Shown here one piece after another: positions 34,876-46,311 of a stretch of DNA of 64,000 bases. The translations under genes and the position numbers were made by a program. The stretch covers positions 51,093,914-51,157,913 of the forward strand of contig OZ024902.1 of the NCBI GenBank assembly GCA_964017125.1, given 5' to 3'. A model generated the notes under the pieces. The model was not told where the DNA came from. It made no database searches and saw only the letters and a program-made list of their open reading frames with translations. This stretch comes from Flabesymbios commensalis. Lineage: Eukaryota; Annelida; Polychaeta; Terebellida; Flabelligeridae. The stretch's first letter is position 1, and each line of letters opens with the position of its first letter.

Positions 34876-34953
34876 TTGGCTTAATGCTATATCACTGTCT
34901 GCGACGCTGGCCAAACATTAAAACAACATTGCGTCGATGTTTCGTGCTTGATG
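34876..34953 (+). mobile_element. Right half of hairpin MITE
   Basis: GTGTTGGCTTAATGCTATAT then CTGTCTGCGACGCTGGCC and AACATTGCGTCGATGTTTCG. A very similar half-copy is at 50320-50408. Confidence 0.5.
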
Positions 34954-35020
34954 CAATTACAACAGTAGGCCTACTGTCTATGACATGCAAATTAGAGGTT
35001 TACAACATAAAAAAAATATA

Positions 35021-35082
35021 AGTAATTTTCACTCACTTGAAGTTATTTGTTGCCGTAGAGAGATACTTGAAATGAGTGAATA
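35021..35082 (+). repeat. Isolated CACTTGAAGTT hairpin
   Basis: TTTTCACTCACTTGAAGTTA ... TACTTGAAATGAGTGAATAT, the internal hairpin of the TTAA elements, without recognisable TTAACCCTT ends. Confidence 0.5.
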
Positions 35083-35631
35083 TAAATTATATAATCTAGC
35101 GTGTTGTAAGGGTGTGACCATTTCTCATGAATCCACACAATTCTACTTATTCTATAATTACATACTTAAGAGCACGATAAAGGTAATTTTTATCGTCTCT
35201 AAAATTTAATAATTTATGCAAATAGTTACAAATATTATTCTAAGGAATTTATTTCGTTCTATATTGTATTAATTAATATAAAAAGTAATATAATGGTCAC
35301 CGCCGGTAAAGGGCTAATTAGTGAAAACATTTTGCATTCTTTAAATTCACGGCATTTCACGTAGGCGTTATATAGGCCCTATAAGGGTCTAGAAAGACAT
35401 AGGGTAAACCGTATACATATGAGTCTAGCAGGTTATGGGTCTGCGTTCATTAAAATTGTTTATTCTTTCAGTGCAGGAATCGACTTATTAGACACAGGCC
35501 CCGTGTGGCTGAGGTTGCCCGCCGCACCCGGCCCACCCGCCGAGACCGACCTCCCCCGAACGACCCGTCAGATTTAGACATCAAGAACATCAAGATTTGC
35601 AAATTTTTGGTCTCCTAAACAAATGTGATAA
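35083..35631. other. Non-coding stretch
   Basis: AT-rich, with a short GC-rich patch at 35490-35575 (CCCGTGTGGCTGAGGTTGCC, ACCCGGCCCACCCGCC). No coding sequence identified. Confidence 0.5.
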
Positions 35632-35697
35632 TTTTCACCCACTTGAAGTTGTCGGTCGCGGCAGCGGGACACAACTTCGCGTGGGTAAAAATTTTAA
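35632..35697 (+). repeat. Isolated CACTTGAAGTTGTC hairpin
   Basis: TTTTCACCCACTTGAAGTTG then CGGTCGCGGCAGCGGGACAC and AACTTCGCGTGGGTAAAAAT. It is flanked by a TTAAT-type sequence only on the far right (GGGATTAATC). Confidence 0.5.
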
Positions 35698-36498
35698 AAA
35701 GATAACTTAGTGGGAAGAAGGGATTAATCTCCACTACACTATATTTAGCTGTTTTCTGACAAGTAGAAAATGCCAGCTTCAAATGAGCAAAGCAAATAGT
35801 TGAACAAATTTAGCCGGACAAAGATTAAGTTCCAATCGAAACCCACATACTCTCAGGGTTGTCACAACACCTAAATAACCCGAAAATTCAGGAATTTTTA
35901 TCAAAATCGTGAATTTTCAGAAAAAACACCTTTTTTAAAAAAATATTTAAGCAATCTCATAATAAAGTTAGTAATTTTGATTTAAAAAGTCGCATAATTT
36001 GACCTAATTTTAACCAGAACATATTGGGATCAAGCTCCCAAACCCCCGGCGCTTCCATTTCTTCAGAATAAAAATCAGCCGGGTGAATATACAATTTAAG
36101 GGTCATTTGGTGTCTTTTGGCTATTCTGAGCGAATTTATGCATTGTGTGGGTCCGAATTTTTTTAATATTGTCCTATGGGCAATACGATAAACTGAGAAC
36201 AAAAAATAATTCAATATCTCTAACGAATAATTTTTTATTTAACATGCAATGTGCTAAAATACACGAATTTGTACACAAATGCAATGTCTCCCAATATCTA
36301 ACACCTGAAACATAGACTGTTTTACCATGGAAGATCTCTTGGAAATAACTTAACCCCGTGTTATTTTGTAGCGCAATTGTTATGTTCAACGGAATTTATT
36401 CATATAAAGACATGAACTCAATATAAAAAGTTGCCAAGGATACAAACTGCTATCTTATAACCATAACAATCACCCCTGAAGCGTATTCAATTTCTGTG

Positions 36499-37486
36499 TC
36501 AACTCAGAAACGCTCAAAATTTAGCAAAAAATCATTGAAAACATGTTAAACTGAACAAAGTGCTTGATAATGATGGCCATCCCCCTACCGTATCGGTGGG
36601 CAATGATACATCTATTTTAAATACATTAAAGATCGTTTTATGTTGTCCGTATTCAACTCAGCAACATTATTATTTCGATCAACTCAGCAACGTTTATGAG
36701 TTGATCACTCAACTCAGAAACGTTGCTGAGTTGACCAAATTTAGCTTTCTGTCTCACTAATGTAATTAAGACTAAAAACGTAACTCTATAAGGTAAAATG
36801 CAATTCTAAAATACGTTTTTAATTAAATTAGACTGAGAGAGTATTCGCTTATGTAGACATTTTTACAACAATGAAAAAACGTTTCTGAGTTGAAAACAAA
36901 AACGTTGCTGAGTTTACTGAATTCTGCTTTCTGTCCCCCTTTTTGTAATTAAAACTGAAATTTTAACTCCGTCAATGTGAAATGCAGTTGAAAAGAAGCT
37001 GCTTTTGATTGAATTAGAGTGAGAGAGTATTTTAGAAGTTGTTTACATAAATAAAACTACAAATAACACTTAGTTAAATTTCTAAATCAAATTTACCCTC
37101 ATTATATTGGCATGTATGTATTGTACAATGGCCTCCAAAATACATTTTCAAATTAGGCTTGTTATGATCCCATTTCTTTTTTGTCTTTATGATGATGAAC
37201 CAATTTTTTTTTAAGAAAATGGGGCTCAAGTGTTTAGAGATCTCGTAGATGCGCTTAAAACATGCCTTTTACGTGCAATTATCGTGCTTTATCAACTCAG
37301 AAACGATAATGTCAACTCAGCAACTATATAATTTCACAATAAAATCACTGTTCTGTCTTAGCAATTTTTATTTCAAAAAGTGTTATAACTACTAACATAT
37401 CAATAAACTATCATACAAAACAATTTATGATTTTTAAAATTTGAAAATGATCAAATATATATATATAATTCGTTGCTGAGTTGACA
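36499..37486. repeat. Cluster of CAACTCAGMAACG words in both orientations
   Basis: At least eleven copies of TCAACTCAGMAACGWT or its reverse complement in 1 kb: near 36499, 36653, 36678, 36708, 36721(-), 36879(-), 36901(-), 37291, 37311, 37471(-), plus a half-site at 36695(-). Around them, 36721-36865 and 36903-37050 are diverged direct copies with a period of about 182 bp (both have GCTTTCTGTC and GAGAGAGTATT). Nothing like this occurs elsewhere in the window. Confidence 0.7.
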
Positions 37487-38361
37487 TTTTATTTTTACGG
37501 TCCTTCACAAGAACACATATTTTTTTTGAAATCTGTTTGAAATTAAGCTCTGATATTTTAAATGTGTATCACATAGACCCTACCCTCAATATCTGAGACT
37601 AGTATATATAATTTGAAGCGACTTATTTTTTTTCAAAAATACAGATTGAAAGACCCCTTAAATTGTATATTCACCCAGCCACTGATTTGTGGCCACATTG
37701 TGCAAAATTTGAGTTATAAATACTTTCCATTTTGGTCATAATTTTTTTTTGAAATTTTGGGGGAACCGTGCACTATGTCACTCCATACATGTTTAATTGA
37801 TTACGTCCACCAGGGACGTATCCAGACAAAGACAAAGAGGGGGTAAAGGACGGCCATCTTGTAATAGGCGCATGGCTTCCTCCGGGAAAATATTAAAATC
37901 AAGGCTATGGTGCATTCTGGTGTAGTCTGGAAGGTAAACTTGACTTGTTTTAATGACATGTTTTTGTCTACCCTTATTGAATAATATGCCTACAGTATAA
38001 CGCATTTTGGGGATGTGCAGGGGCCATAGACAACCCCCCCCCCCCCCCCCTGGATACGGTTCTGTCCATGTTCAACTTGTATAAATTAGTCATGGTTTTC
38101 AGTCAAACAGACTGGTAGCTCTTGGATGCCAATCAATGACACCTATGTTGACAAAAACACGACAATAACACCATTTTTCTTCTGTCAGGGTAAATTATTT
38201 AGTCTATTGCAGCACGTTAATTATTAATAATGAAGGTGCTGGCGTCATTTCCTTAGCCGGAACCCATTTTACTGAATTATCTGTAGTATTCCAGCCGCCA
38301 GCCATACACACACTAGAATCTGATTGTCATTCAAGAAATATAATTTACCAATATAAGAATA
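37487..38361. other. Non-coding stretch before the discoidin gene
   Basis: AT-rich, with a 17-C run at 38034-38050. No TATA-type promoter that I would assign to the next gene. Confidence 0.5.
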
Positions 38362-39229
38362 ATGTGGAGAGTTCTATGTCTTATCTTTATGTTAGACGGA
38401 AGTGTTTTTCATAAGGAGGCCGCCATGAGAGGTTTTATTCTACATCAGTCTAATCCACCATGTCGTGATGTAAACACAACTGCATATCAAGGCCTACATT
38501 GCACTCTGACCGACCAAGAGGACTACCAGAAAATCAGGTCTGTGAACTCAGCTAATCCTTCCCTTCTGGAACGCTGATCATTGGCTGTAAAGATGGTTCT
38601 AACGATATGACATGTCTGCCTTTGTCATTGAAACCTGCTAGATATTTCTGTGCCTGCGACTCAGAACAAGGTGATCTAAACACAGAAATTGCTTGGGCTG
38701 ACACCTGGGACTATTTTGGATCAGTCAGCTCGCGTATGCTATGTGCCTCACAAGATGGCTGGTGTCTGGATGGAATGTTCAGGAAGAATCAGGAGGGATA
38801 TCTGGTGGATAACTATGCACTATTGGACAGTCAGATAATCGTATCATCTGTGTATTCGGCCACCTATCCCAAGGAGAGCATTAGGGTGATAGATTTAAGT
38901 GACAAATGCGGATGGCTGAAGGCTGACAGTGATAGCTCTCCCTGGGTGAAGTTCGATTTGTTGCGATCATACACAGCTGTGGTTTGCTGCTCAGGAAGAG
39001 GTGTGACCAGGGAGATGGTGATCATCATGTCAAGACATTTAGTCTGTCTACATCCGATGATGACGTCATTTGGTCTTACGTAGGTACTGACGTACAGACT
39101 ATATATGAGGGTCTGCTTTCCACCTGGAGGTTTGGCAGGGATGTCTCAGCACGCTACTGGAAAATCGAGCCTTTGACGTATAATATACGGCCATATTTAC
39201 AAGCTGATATCATAGGCTATCTGCTGTAA
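38362..39229 (+). pseudogene. Secreted protein with F5/8 type C (discoidin) domain, two frameshifts
   Basis: Intronless coding stretch. It opens MWRVLCLIFMLDGSVFHKEA, a likely signal peptide, then a Cys-containing region with no domain I recognise (GFILHQSNPPCRDVN; GTLIIGCKDGSNDMTCLPL; SSRMLCASQDGWCLDGMF). The C-terminal 140 residues are an F5/8 type C fold: LLDSQIIVSSVYSATYP, CGWLKADSDSSPWVKFDLL, HHVKTFSLSTSDDDVIW, then RYWKIEPLTYNIRPYLQADI. Such domains bind glycans or lipids outside cells. The frame changes near 38560 and again near 38985 (frames 1, 3, 2). Both sides of each change continue the same protein, so these are single-base events or sequencing errors. Otherwise open to the stop at 39227-39229. 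Confidence 0.7.
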
Positions 39230-39518
39230 TTTATAATATAGCATCTCTTGTAGCAGCTAAGGAAGAGTGTGATTTAGGCCTACGTCAATGTTTTTCTTGT
39301 TTAAATAATAGTTCAATATTCATATCTACTGCAATTAAAATTAAAATAAATTTATAGGCCCACTTTATCAATGTATCATGTATCATTTTCCTTTATACGT
39401 GTTTTTTATGTATGTGCTCTCGATACAATCATTAACAATAAGTAAATTGTATATATTGTTTTGCGTGTCGACAACCTATAGCGAGCTGGGGAACGTCGGG
39501 GTACCCAATATGGCGAAT

Positions 39519-39925
39519 TGAAGCTTACACCGAGGTCCCGTTATGGGTCATAACGGCCGACGAAGGACTCCTCCCAATCTTGCCATCAAACTCAAATAAC
39601 TTCCTTCTCCGTCCGATCAACGGTATTAAATAAACTAGGAAACTGTCTTCTCTCTTGTCATGTTTAATTGATTAACATGTTGAAACCACATTGCACAACC
39701 CGCCGCCCACGGCACGTCTCTATGACTTGGTGAGAGCGAGCTGCGGCACGTCCGCGGTCGCCGAGTATCACGCTTCAAGTGAGGGAAAAATACTGCGGGC
39801 CGCACCACGCTGCTACGCGTGCACACGACACCACAGTATGACAACGGGGCGGTCATCTCCGTCAGGCTGCGTCCAGGAATCTGGGGATGACTGCCACATT
39901 GACTAAGCGATGTCAGGATCCTACA
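39519..39925. repeat. LTR-like direct repeat, copy 1
   Basis: 407 bp starting TGAAGCTTACACC and ending GGATCCTACA (TG...CA limits; on the other strand TGTAGGATCC...CTTCA, a start seen in Ty3-type LTRs). Followed after 5 bp (TTAAT) by a second copy. No gag, pol or primer-binding site seen, so the LTR call is tentative. Treated as a fossil. Confidence 0.45.
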
Positions 39926-39930
39926 TTAAT

Positions 39931-40337
39931 TGAAGCTTACACCGAGGTCCCGTTATGGGTCATAACGGCCGACGAAGGACTCCTCCCAATCTTGCCATCA
40001 AACTCAAATAACTTCCTTCTCCGTTCGATCAACGGTATTAAATAAACTAGGAAACTGTCTTCTCTCTTGTCATGTTTAATTGATTAACATGTTAAAACCA
40101 CATTGCACAACCCGCTGCGCACGGCACGTCTCTATGACTTGGTGAGAGCGAGCTGCGGCACATCCGCGGTCGCCGAGTATCACGCTTCAAGTGAGGGAAA
40201 AATACTACGGGCCGCACCACGCTGCTCTGCGTGCACACGACACCACAGTATGACAACGGGGCGGTCATCTCCGTCAGGCTGCGTCCAGGAATCTGGGGAT
40301 GACTGCCACATTGACTAAGCGATGTCAGGATCCTACA
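39931..40337. repeat. LTR-like direct repeat, copy 2
   Basis: 407 bp, about 98 % identical to copy 1 and in the same orientation, so the duplication is young. It could be two LTRs left after loss of the interior, or a simple tandem duplication. The ORFs across both copies are not conserved genes. Confidence 0.45.
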
Positions 40338-41429
40338 AACCCTTTTTAGTCCGCCTTTAAATGTTTTGAATAAAAAACGTGGGCTATTGCAATTGACGTT
40401 CAGCGTCGTCGGTGTCGGCGTCAATTGGTCGGCTTCAGCGTTGGCTTCGGTGTTAACATTTACCTTTAAATTTAACTTTAAATTGACCTTTTGGGCACGA
40501 TAATGAAAAGTTTTTTATGTATCCTACTCAAATGTGCACTTTACTAATAACCAGGAATCGGACAGGTGCAATAATACTTGATATGGCCGATTTATTGCGA
40601 TTTTTCATATTTTAGGTCGCTAATCATGCTAATTGTACCTCGTGGGTGCGATAACTTCGAACGTTTCTCATGTATCCTGCTCAAATTGATAATGCATGCT
40701 GCTAATACCAGTTCTCAGACAAGCACAATAATATAGCGGCGGGCTATTGTCGAATGTGCTCTACATATATTTGTCATTTATTCAGTTCTGTAACTATTCA
40801 ATCTGCATGCTTTCCCCTTTATTATATTTATTGAGTTTCTTGTTTGTAATCTGCAGTGGCCTCCACGCCAGCTATAATATCTGTCTTAGTAAAATTATAT
40901 GTGGAATCTAATTTGTATTATATTTTGATGCTATTCACATCGGTATTATGTATGGATATATTTGCCTCTGTGCCAAAGATCATTGCCAAATGGTCTCCGC
41001 TTTTAAAGTGAGTGTTTTCCAAATTTTATGGCATTTCTTGTCCCCGCTATTTTGTTTCACTATTTTACAATATTTGCAACTATTTCCACAACAATATTGT
41101 ATGCAAAATTGCTAGGACCACAAAGAATAATATTTTTGTGGAAAATTAAAAAAAAATTATTGGAAACTTATGTCACCAGATGTGTGTATATTTAAAGTTT
41201 TAATGTGATTTTGCAGTGTAGTACATACTAGTTTGATGCCTCACGTCGTGTACAATTTATCAGGTATTAAATAAATGATTTATATATATATATATATAAT
41301 TGTCTTTGTCAATTTATTGTGCGTCACGTATATGTTGTTCCCATAAACACAGTCACCCACATGGCAAAGTATATTATGTTAATGTTGTAATATTTCAAAT
41401 TAGGCCTACATATATATAATTAACAGTTA
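40338..41429. other. Non-coding stretch, 1.1 kb
   Basis: A short repeat of GTCGGCTTCAGCGTTGGCTT type near 40400-40460, otherwise AT-rich with an (AT)n run at 41280-41300. No gene seen. Confidence 0.5.
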
Positions 41430-42535
41430 CAAACCCACAGCTCCAAAACCCGAGACCACTGCAGAGTGAAATATAACCATCAATTGATGACAAGACCCTT
41501 CAGCCGTAGGCTCTGTCCATCAATATCAAGAAATAATGAGAAAGAAATGACCCCCACTACCACCATGTCAATTTTGTTTTAAATGGCTGCGTCAGCCATT
41601 TTGTTTTTAATTGATTTATTTAGTTAATTAGGTCATCAGAAATACCTAGAGTACAACCATACCGAATTTGAATGTAATCCATAACGTATCGTATCCACAA
41701 GCTTTTTAGGCGGCCATCTTGGAAATGGCCGCTTATGGCTTGGTGTCAAAAAAATATATGGAATGAATTGCCCAGGCACATAGGTCATGTCTGTAAAAAA
41801 TAAACAAAATTCATCAGTTTACTTTTTAGTAAGAGCTGAATTTTTGACCGCCTGGCCCGTCCCGTCGTCATTTTTTTTAAATGGCTGCGGTAGCCATTTT
41901 TTTTAAAGGTTTAATCCAAAAGTTAATCCGATTATCAGAAATACCTAGATAACAAGCATATTAAATTTGAATGCAATCCAACCAACCGTAGGCTCTGTCC
42001 ATCAATATCAAGAGATAATGACAAAGAAATGACTTCTACTACCACCATGTCAATTTTGTTTTAAATGGCTGCGTCAGCCATTTTGTTTTTAATGGATTTA
42101 TTTAGTTAATTACATCATCAGATATACCTAGTGAGCAACTAGCCCAAATTTGAATGCAATCCAACCAACGGTTCATAAGTTATCGTGCCCACAAACTTTT
42201 TAGGCGGCCATCTTGGAAAATGACCGCTTATGGCTTGGTGCAAAAAAATATACAGGATAATTTTCCCAGGTACATAGGTCATGTCTGTAAAAAATAAACA
42301 AAATTCATGCCTCTGGTGATCACTATACCCCACAGTCTTAATGGCTGAGGGGATAATGGCTGAGGGGTTATAAACAAAATTCATCAGTTAACTTTTTAGT
42401 AAGAGCTGAATTTCTGACTGACCGCCCGCTTGCCTACACGCCCGCTCGCCCGACCGCCTGCCTTTGGTGATCACTATACCACAGCCTTTATGGCTGAGGG
42501 GTAATCAACAAAATGCATCTGTTAACTTTTTAGTA
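41430..42535 (+). repeat. Mosaic tandem repeat, left block
   Basis: Three incomplete units of a repeat of up to about 0.38 kb. Each holds AAATGGCTGCGTCAGCCATT (palindrome), a middle with GAATGCAATCCAACCAACGG, and GGCGGCCATCTTGGAAAATG (palindrome with CCGCTTATGG), ending in a stretch such as TTAACTTTTTAGTAAGAGCT. Anchors at 41577, 41876 and 42060. It also repeats GGTGATCACTATACC-type sequence (42327, 42466). It resumes beyond the LINEs at 49330. Confidence 0.65.
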
Positions 42536-43727
42536 ATTTTAAAAAACTATTTAATAAATCAAAATGATAACAAATTTACCTTTAAACTCATAGGAGAAGA
42601 TTTTGTTAGCAAACTGATAGACGATTTAGGTAGCAAAAATAGTACAGGGTGTGATGGGTTATCAAACACCTTACTTGAATCTATCAAACTTAACCTAGTT
42701 AAACCAATAACACTCATTGTTAATCAAATGCTAACAACGGGTATATTCCCTGACAAATTAAAAATAGCAAAAGTCATACCATTATTCAAAAAGGGAGATA
42801 AATCTATATTTTCGAATTACATGCCCATTTCTCTATTACCATCAATAGCCAAACTTTTTGAAAAAGGAATTTATCAACAACTATACAAATATTTTGAAGA
42901 TTCAAATTTATTCTACGAGAGTCAATATGGTTTTCGGAAGAGCCATTCCACGGGATTGGCCTCCCTAGAACTAGTAAACAGGTTGTTATCTAAAATGGAT
43001 AAAGGCGAGGTACCTCTAGCTATATTCATTGATTTATCCAGAGCCTTCGACACCTTAGACCATGATATATTACTATACAAATTAAAATGCTATGGACTAA
43101 CAGGTAATTCTATAAATTTAATAAAATGTTTTTTTACAACTAGACAACAATATGTACATTATGATAATACTGACTCAAATTTCTTAAAAATAACTACTGG
43201 GGTACCTCAAGGTTCAATTTTGGGGCCTTTATTATTTTTAATTTATATAAATAATATACATAAATCTTCCGATCTCTTTCATTTCATCCTTTTTGCAGAC
43301 GACACGACTCTAATAACGAAGAATGCTATTTATAATACATATATTATCAATGCAGAACTAGCAAAACTCTCAATATGGTTTAAAGTAAACAAACTTTCTC
43401 TAAATATTTCCAAATCCAAATTTATTGTTTCTCGTTCGGCAAGAAAACAAACACCTATACCATTAATACAAATAGACAATAACGTTATTGAATGCGTCGA
43501 AAACTTTAATTTTCTTAGGTTTAATTATTAATAAGCAATTGAAATGGAATGATCACATAGACCACATTGTCCTGAAAATATCACGCATCATCGGCGTCCT
43601 AACAAGATTAAAAAATCATATACCCTTAAATATTTTAATCACGCTTTACAACTCACTGTTATTACCACACATAAATTATTCGCTTATAGTTTGGGGACAC
43701 CAGCCATCCAAACTAACAGATAGATAG
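42536..43727 (+). pseudogene. LINE A, 5'-truncated: reverse transcriptase part
   Basis: Plus-strand LINE whose 5' end begins inside ORF2 (about 42536; the upstream part of this reading frame is mosaic repeat). RT blocks in order: NYMPISLLPSIAKLFEKGIY, ESQYGFRKSHSTGLASLEL, VPLAIFIDLSRAFDTLDHDI (first catalytic Asp), TTGVPQGSILGPLLFLIYIN, FILFADDTTLI (FADD) and NKLSLNISKSKFI. One frameshift near 43520, then FLGLIINKQLKWNDHID and LYNSLLLPHINYSLIVWG. It stops at about 43725, where LINE B is inserted, and continues at 48668. Probably CR1/Jockey group; clade not certain. Confidence 0.85.
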
Positions 43728-44129
43728 ATATTTATTGACGGCGGTAAGTCTATGCAGACTTATGCGTCATTAAAAATGAACATATGTACAAGACTATATA
43801 CAACAGGATTAGTTCGGTAAAATATGCATGCTAAGTTAACTTAAATATGTTAGAATCAAACGACATTATATACTAAAACAAGCACAGGTTAAATAAAATA
43901 TGCATCAGAACTATTTAAAATAACTTACAGTTAAACAGCATTAGCATGATATTTTTAAGTTTCTCGCACCAAAACCAGAGATAAAATAGCTACTGCATAT
44001 AGCAAAAAAACCCTCTGGAAAGCGTAGAAACCGAGTAATTACATAATAAGTGAGAGTATGTACATTACATTTAACATGTTAAAAAACAATCTAAAGAATG
44101 CATTGACTGACGTCAGCTCGAAACACCAA

Positions 44130-44404
44130 GATGATTAGAGGAATCACCAGCCGCATCAATCGCTGATACCACAGTGGTGATCCCCCGTCAGCATGGATGA
44201 TTTCATGAGTGGATGATTGGAGGAATCACCAGCCGCACCAGTCGCTGGTAACACAGTGGTGATCCCCCGACAGCATGTATGATTTCATGAGTGGATGATT
44301 AGAGGAATCACCAGCCGCACCAGTCGCTGGTACCACGGTGGTGATCCCTCGACAGCATGGGTGATTTCATGAGTGGATGATTAGAGGAATCACCAGCCGC
44401 ACCG
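44130..44404 (-). repeat. 82-bp minisatellite in LINE B 3' end
   Basis: 3.3 units starting at 44130, 44212, 44294 and 44376, period exactly 82 bp, each with GATGATTAGAGGAATCACCA and a short palindrome around the GTGGTGATCCC / GGAATCACCA pair. Units differ by a few bases. Confidence 0.85.
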
Positions 44405-45230
44405 GTAACCTTGAGCCCCAATCGTATAATAAAGCGGAGGTACGCGACACGCTTAAGGTTTGAAAACAGCTATAGGCGTATTTTGCCAAGCATATTACTA
44501 ATGGGCGATGTGTAGATGACATAATATATATAAATTTGTCGTCGTTTGAGAGTGAGTCCAATTCACTTTTGAGGAGTTTGCTTTCGGCAAGTAAACTAGT
44601 TCGCTGCGTAGCGAAGTAAGAGCAAGTAATTAAAAAATGAATTTCGTCATCAACAGAGTTTAATGTGCATCTTTGACATGTGCGCTGTTCTAGTGGTATT
44701 TTTTGCGGCTTGATATGCCTTTCTCGTTCAATTTCTAGCATATGTGAGCTCATTCTCAATCTTGATAGCGCCTTTATCCACCTTGTGTCGGGGATGTAAA
44801 ACAGATATTCTTCTAGCGAGTGGTCGAATTTAAACTTTATGTACGTTCGCAATTTTATGGAGTTTCGGGCTTTGTTAGACCAATCAGCTTTATATATATT
44901 AATCAAACAAAATTTAACTTGTTTGAGGAGATGATTGGCATTTTCGACCCTGTGATTTTTCCAAACATCGCAGTGGTTTGTTCGGAATAATAATGACCTG
45001 ATGTGAGAGCACCAATTAGTTTCACCAATTAAATCAAGAGACGCCAGTGAGTTGTACACGATTCTCAAATAACAGCTTTTAGGCAAGGAGATCAGGCGAA
45101 TCCAGTATTTCAACGCTAGAATTTGTTTTTTTAAAAAGAGGGGATACCTTCCTGTATCCCCATAAATAGTAACTGATGTGGTTTGTTGTTTGACTCCCAG
45201 CATATTTTTCAAGAATGATAAATGAACCAT
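44367..45230 (-). pseudogene. LINE B ORF2: C-terminal region with CCHC motif
   Basis: 288 residues. LKKQILALKYWIRLISLPKS is the usual helical segment after RT. Near the end, LRMSSHMLEIERERH then CQRCTLNSVDDEIHFLITC forms a C-x2-C-x9-H-x4-C motif found at the C-terminus of many LINE ORF2 proteins. The last 16 or so residues and the stop codon lie inside the first unit of the 82-bp minisatellite. Confidence 0.75.
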
Positions 45231-45374
45231 CTCAAAGTCAGATATTTCTTTACCAATAAATAGTACCTCGCTACCATTTAATATGGGTTCTATTTGCGCT
45301 TCAAATACTCTTAAAGATAATTTTGGAGTAAGATGTCCTAAGCTGTGACTGTAATTTCTTATTGTGAAAATTGC

Positions 45375-46079
45375 TTACCGAGCTTGTTCAGCCAGATACG
45401 AATGGTTTTTTACAAATATATTTTTATTATTACTACACCAAAGACCTAAGTAATTATATTTGTCCAGTATTTCTAGGGCATTTTCGCCCAATGTGAAGGA
45501 AAAAGAATGCTTAGCATATATTTGGTTGTATATCACAATTTTTGTTTTAGCGATGCTTATTATTATATTCCAAATCTCACAGTACTTATAAAATAATTCA
45601 ATTTGTGCCTGTAGGTTCTCCGCAAATTCTGAAAAGAGGATTATGTCGTCTGCAAATAGGAGATACGCAAGGTATAAGTCTCCTATCTTAAGACCATATT
45701 TGGGATTTAAATATTTTCTGAGATCCTGTAGAAATTCGTTGAAAAGTTTGGGGCTTAATACACCTCCCTGCATAACACCATATCGGTTGTTAATAGGCTT
45801 GCTAATCTTTCCATTCCATTTAACTCGACTGCTAGATTTATGAAACATAGATTTGATTGTATTCAGAAATTTTCCGTCGACATTGCGCTGCTGCAGTTTC
45901 ACGATAAGTGCATCTCTGTTTAAATAATCGAAAGCTTTGGTTAAATCTACATAACAAACGTAGAGCGGTTTTTTACGTGATTTTTGCGTTTCAACGAGAT
46001 TGTACAACACAAATAAGTTATCTGATGTCCTACAATCCTTTTTAAAGCCTCTTTGTAGGGGATCATCGTCACAGCACAC
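45375..46079 (-). pseudogene. LINE B ORF2: reverse transcriptase
   Basis: RT palm: LYVCYVDLTKAFDYLNRDAL (catalytic Asp), RYGVMQGGVLSPKLFNEFLQ, LAYLLFADDIILFSEFAENL (FADD), EIWNIIISIAKTKIVIYNQ and YNYLGLWCSNN. The fingers lie upstream (46080-46300) in broken frames, for example a KFLIPSLAKFFES-like piece. The remaining catalytic residues look intact, although the ORF is broken on both sides. Confidence 0.85.
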
Positions 46080-46311
46080 TAAGTTTTTGTATTACAATTT
46101 ATTTTCTAGTACAGATTCAAAAAATTTAGCAAGAGAGGGAATCAGAGAAACTTTTGCGGTAGTTTTGTGCATCTGATTTATCGCCTTTTTTATGAACTGG
46201 GTAAATCAACCCCTGTGCCCAGTCTTTTGGGTAATCTGCTGAATCACAAAATGGTATTAAATAAAGTTGTCAGTAAAGGAGTAAAATATTTTATATCAGA
46301 AGAGTAACACT

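Noticed and set aside
39691-40424. Repeated ORFs of 70-110 codons on both strands
   Set aside because: Explained by the two nearly identical LTR-like repeats; no conserved protein text.
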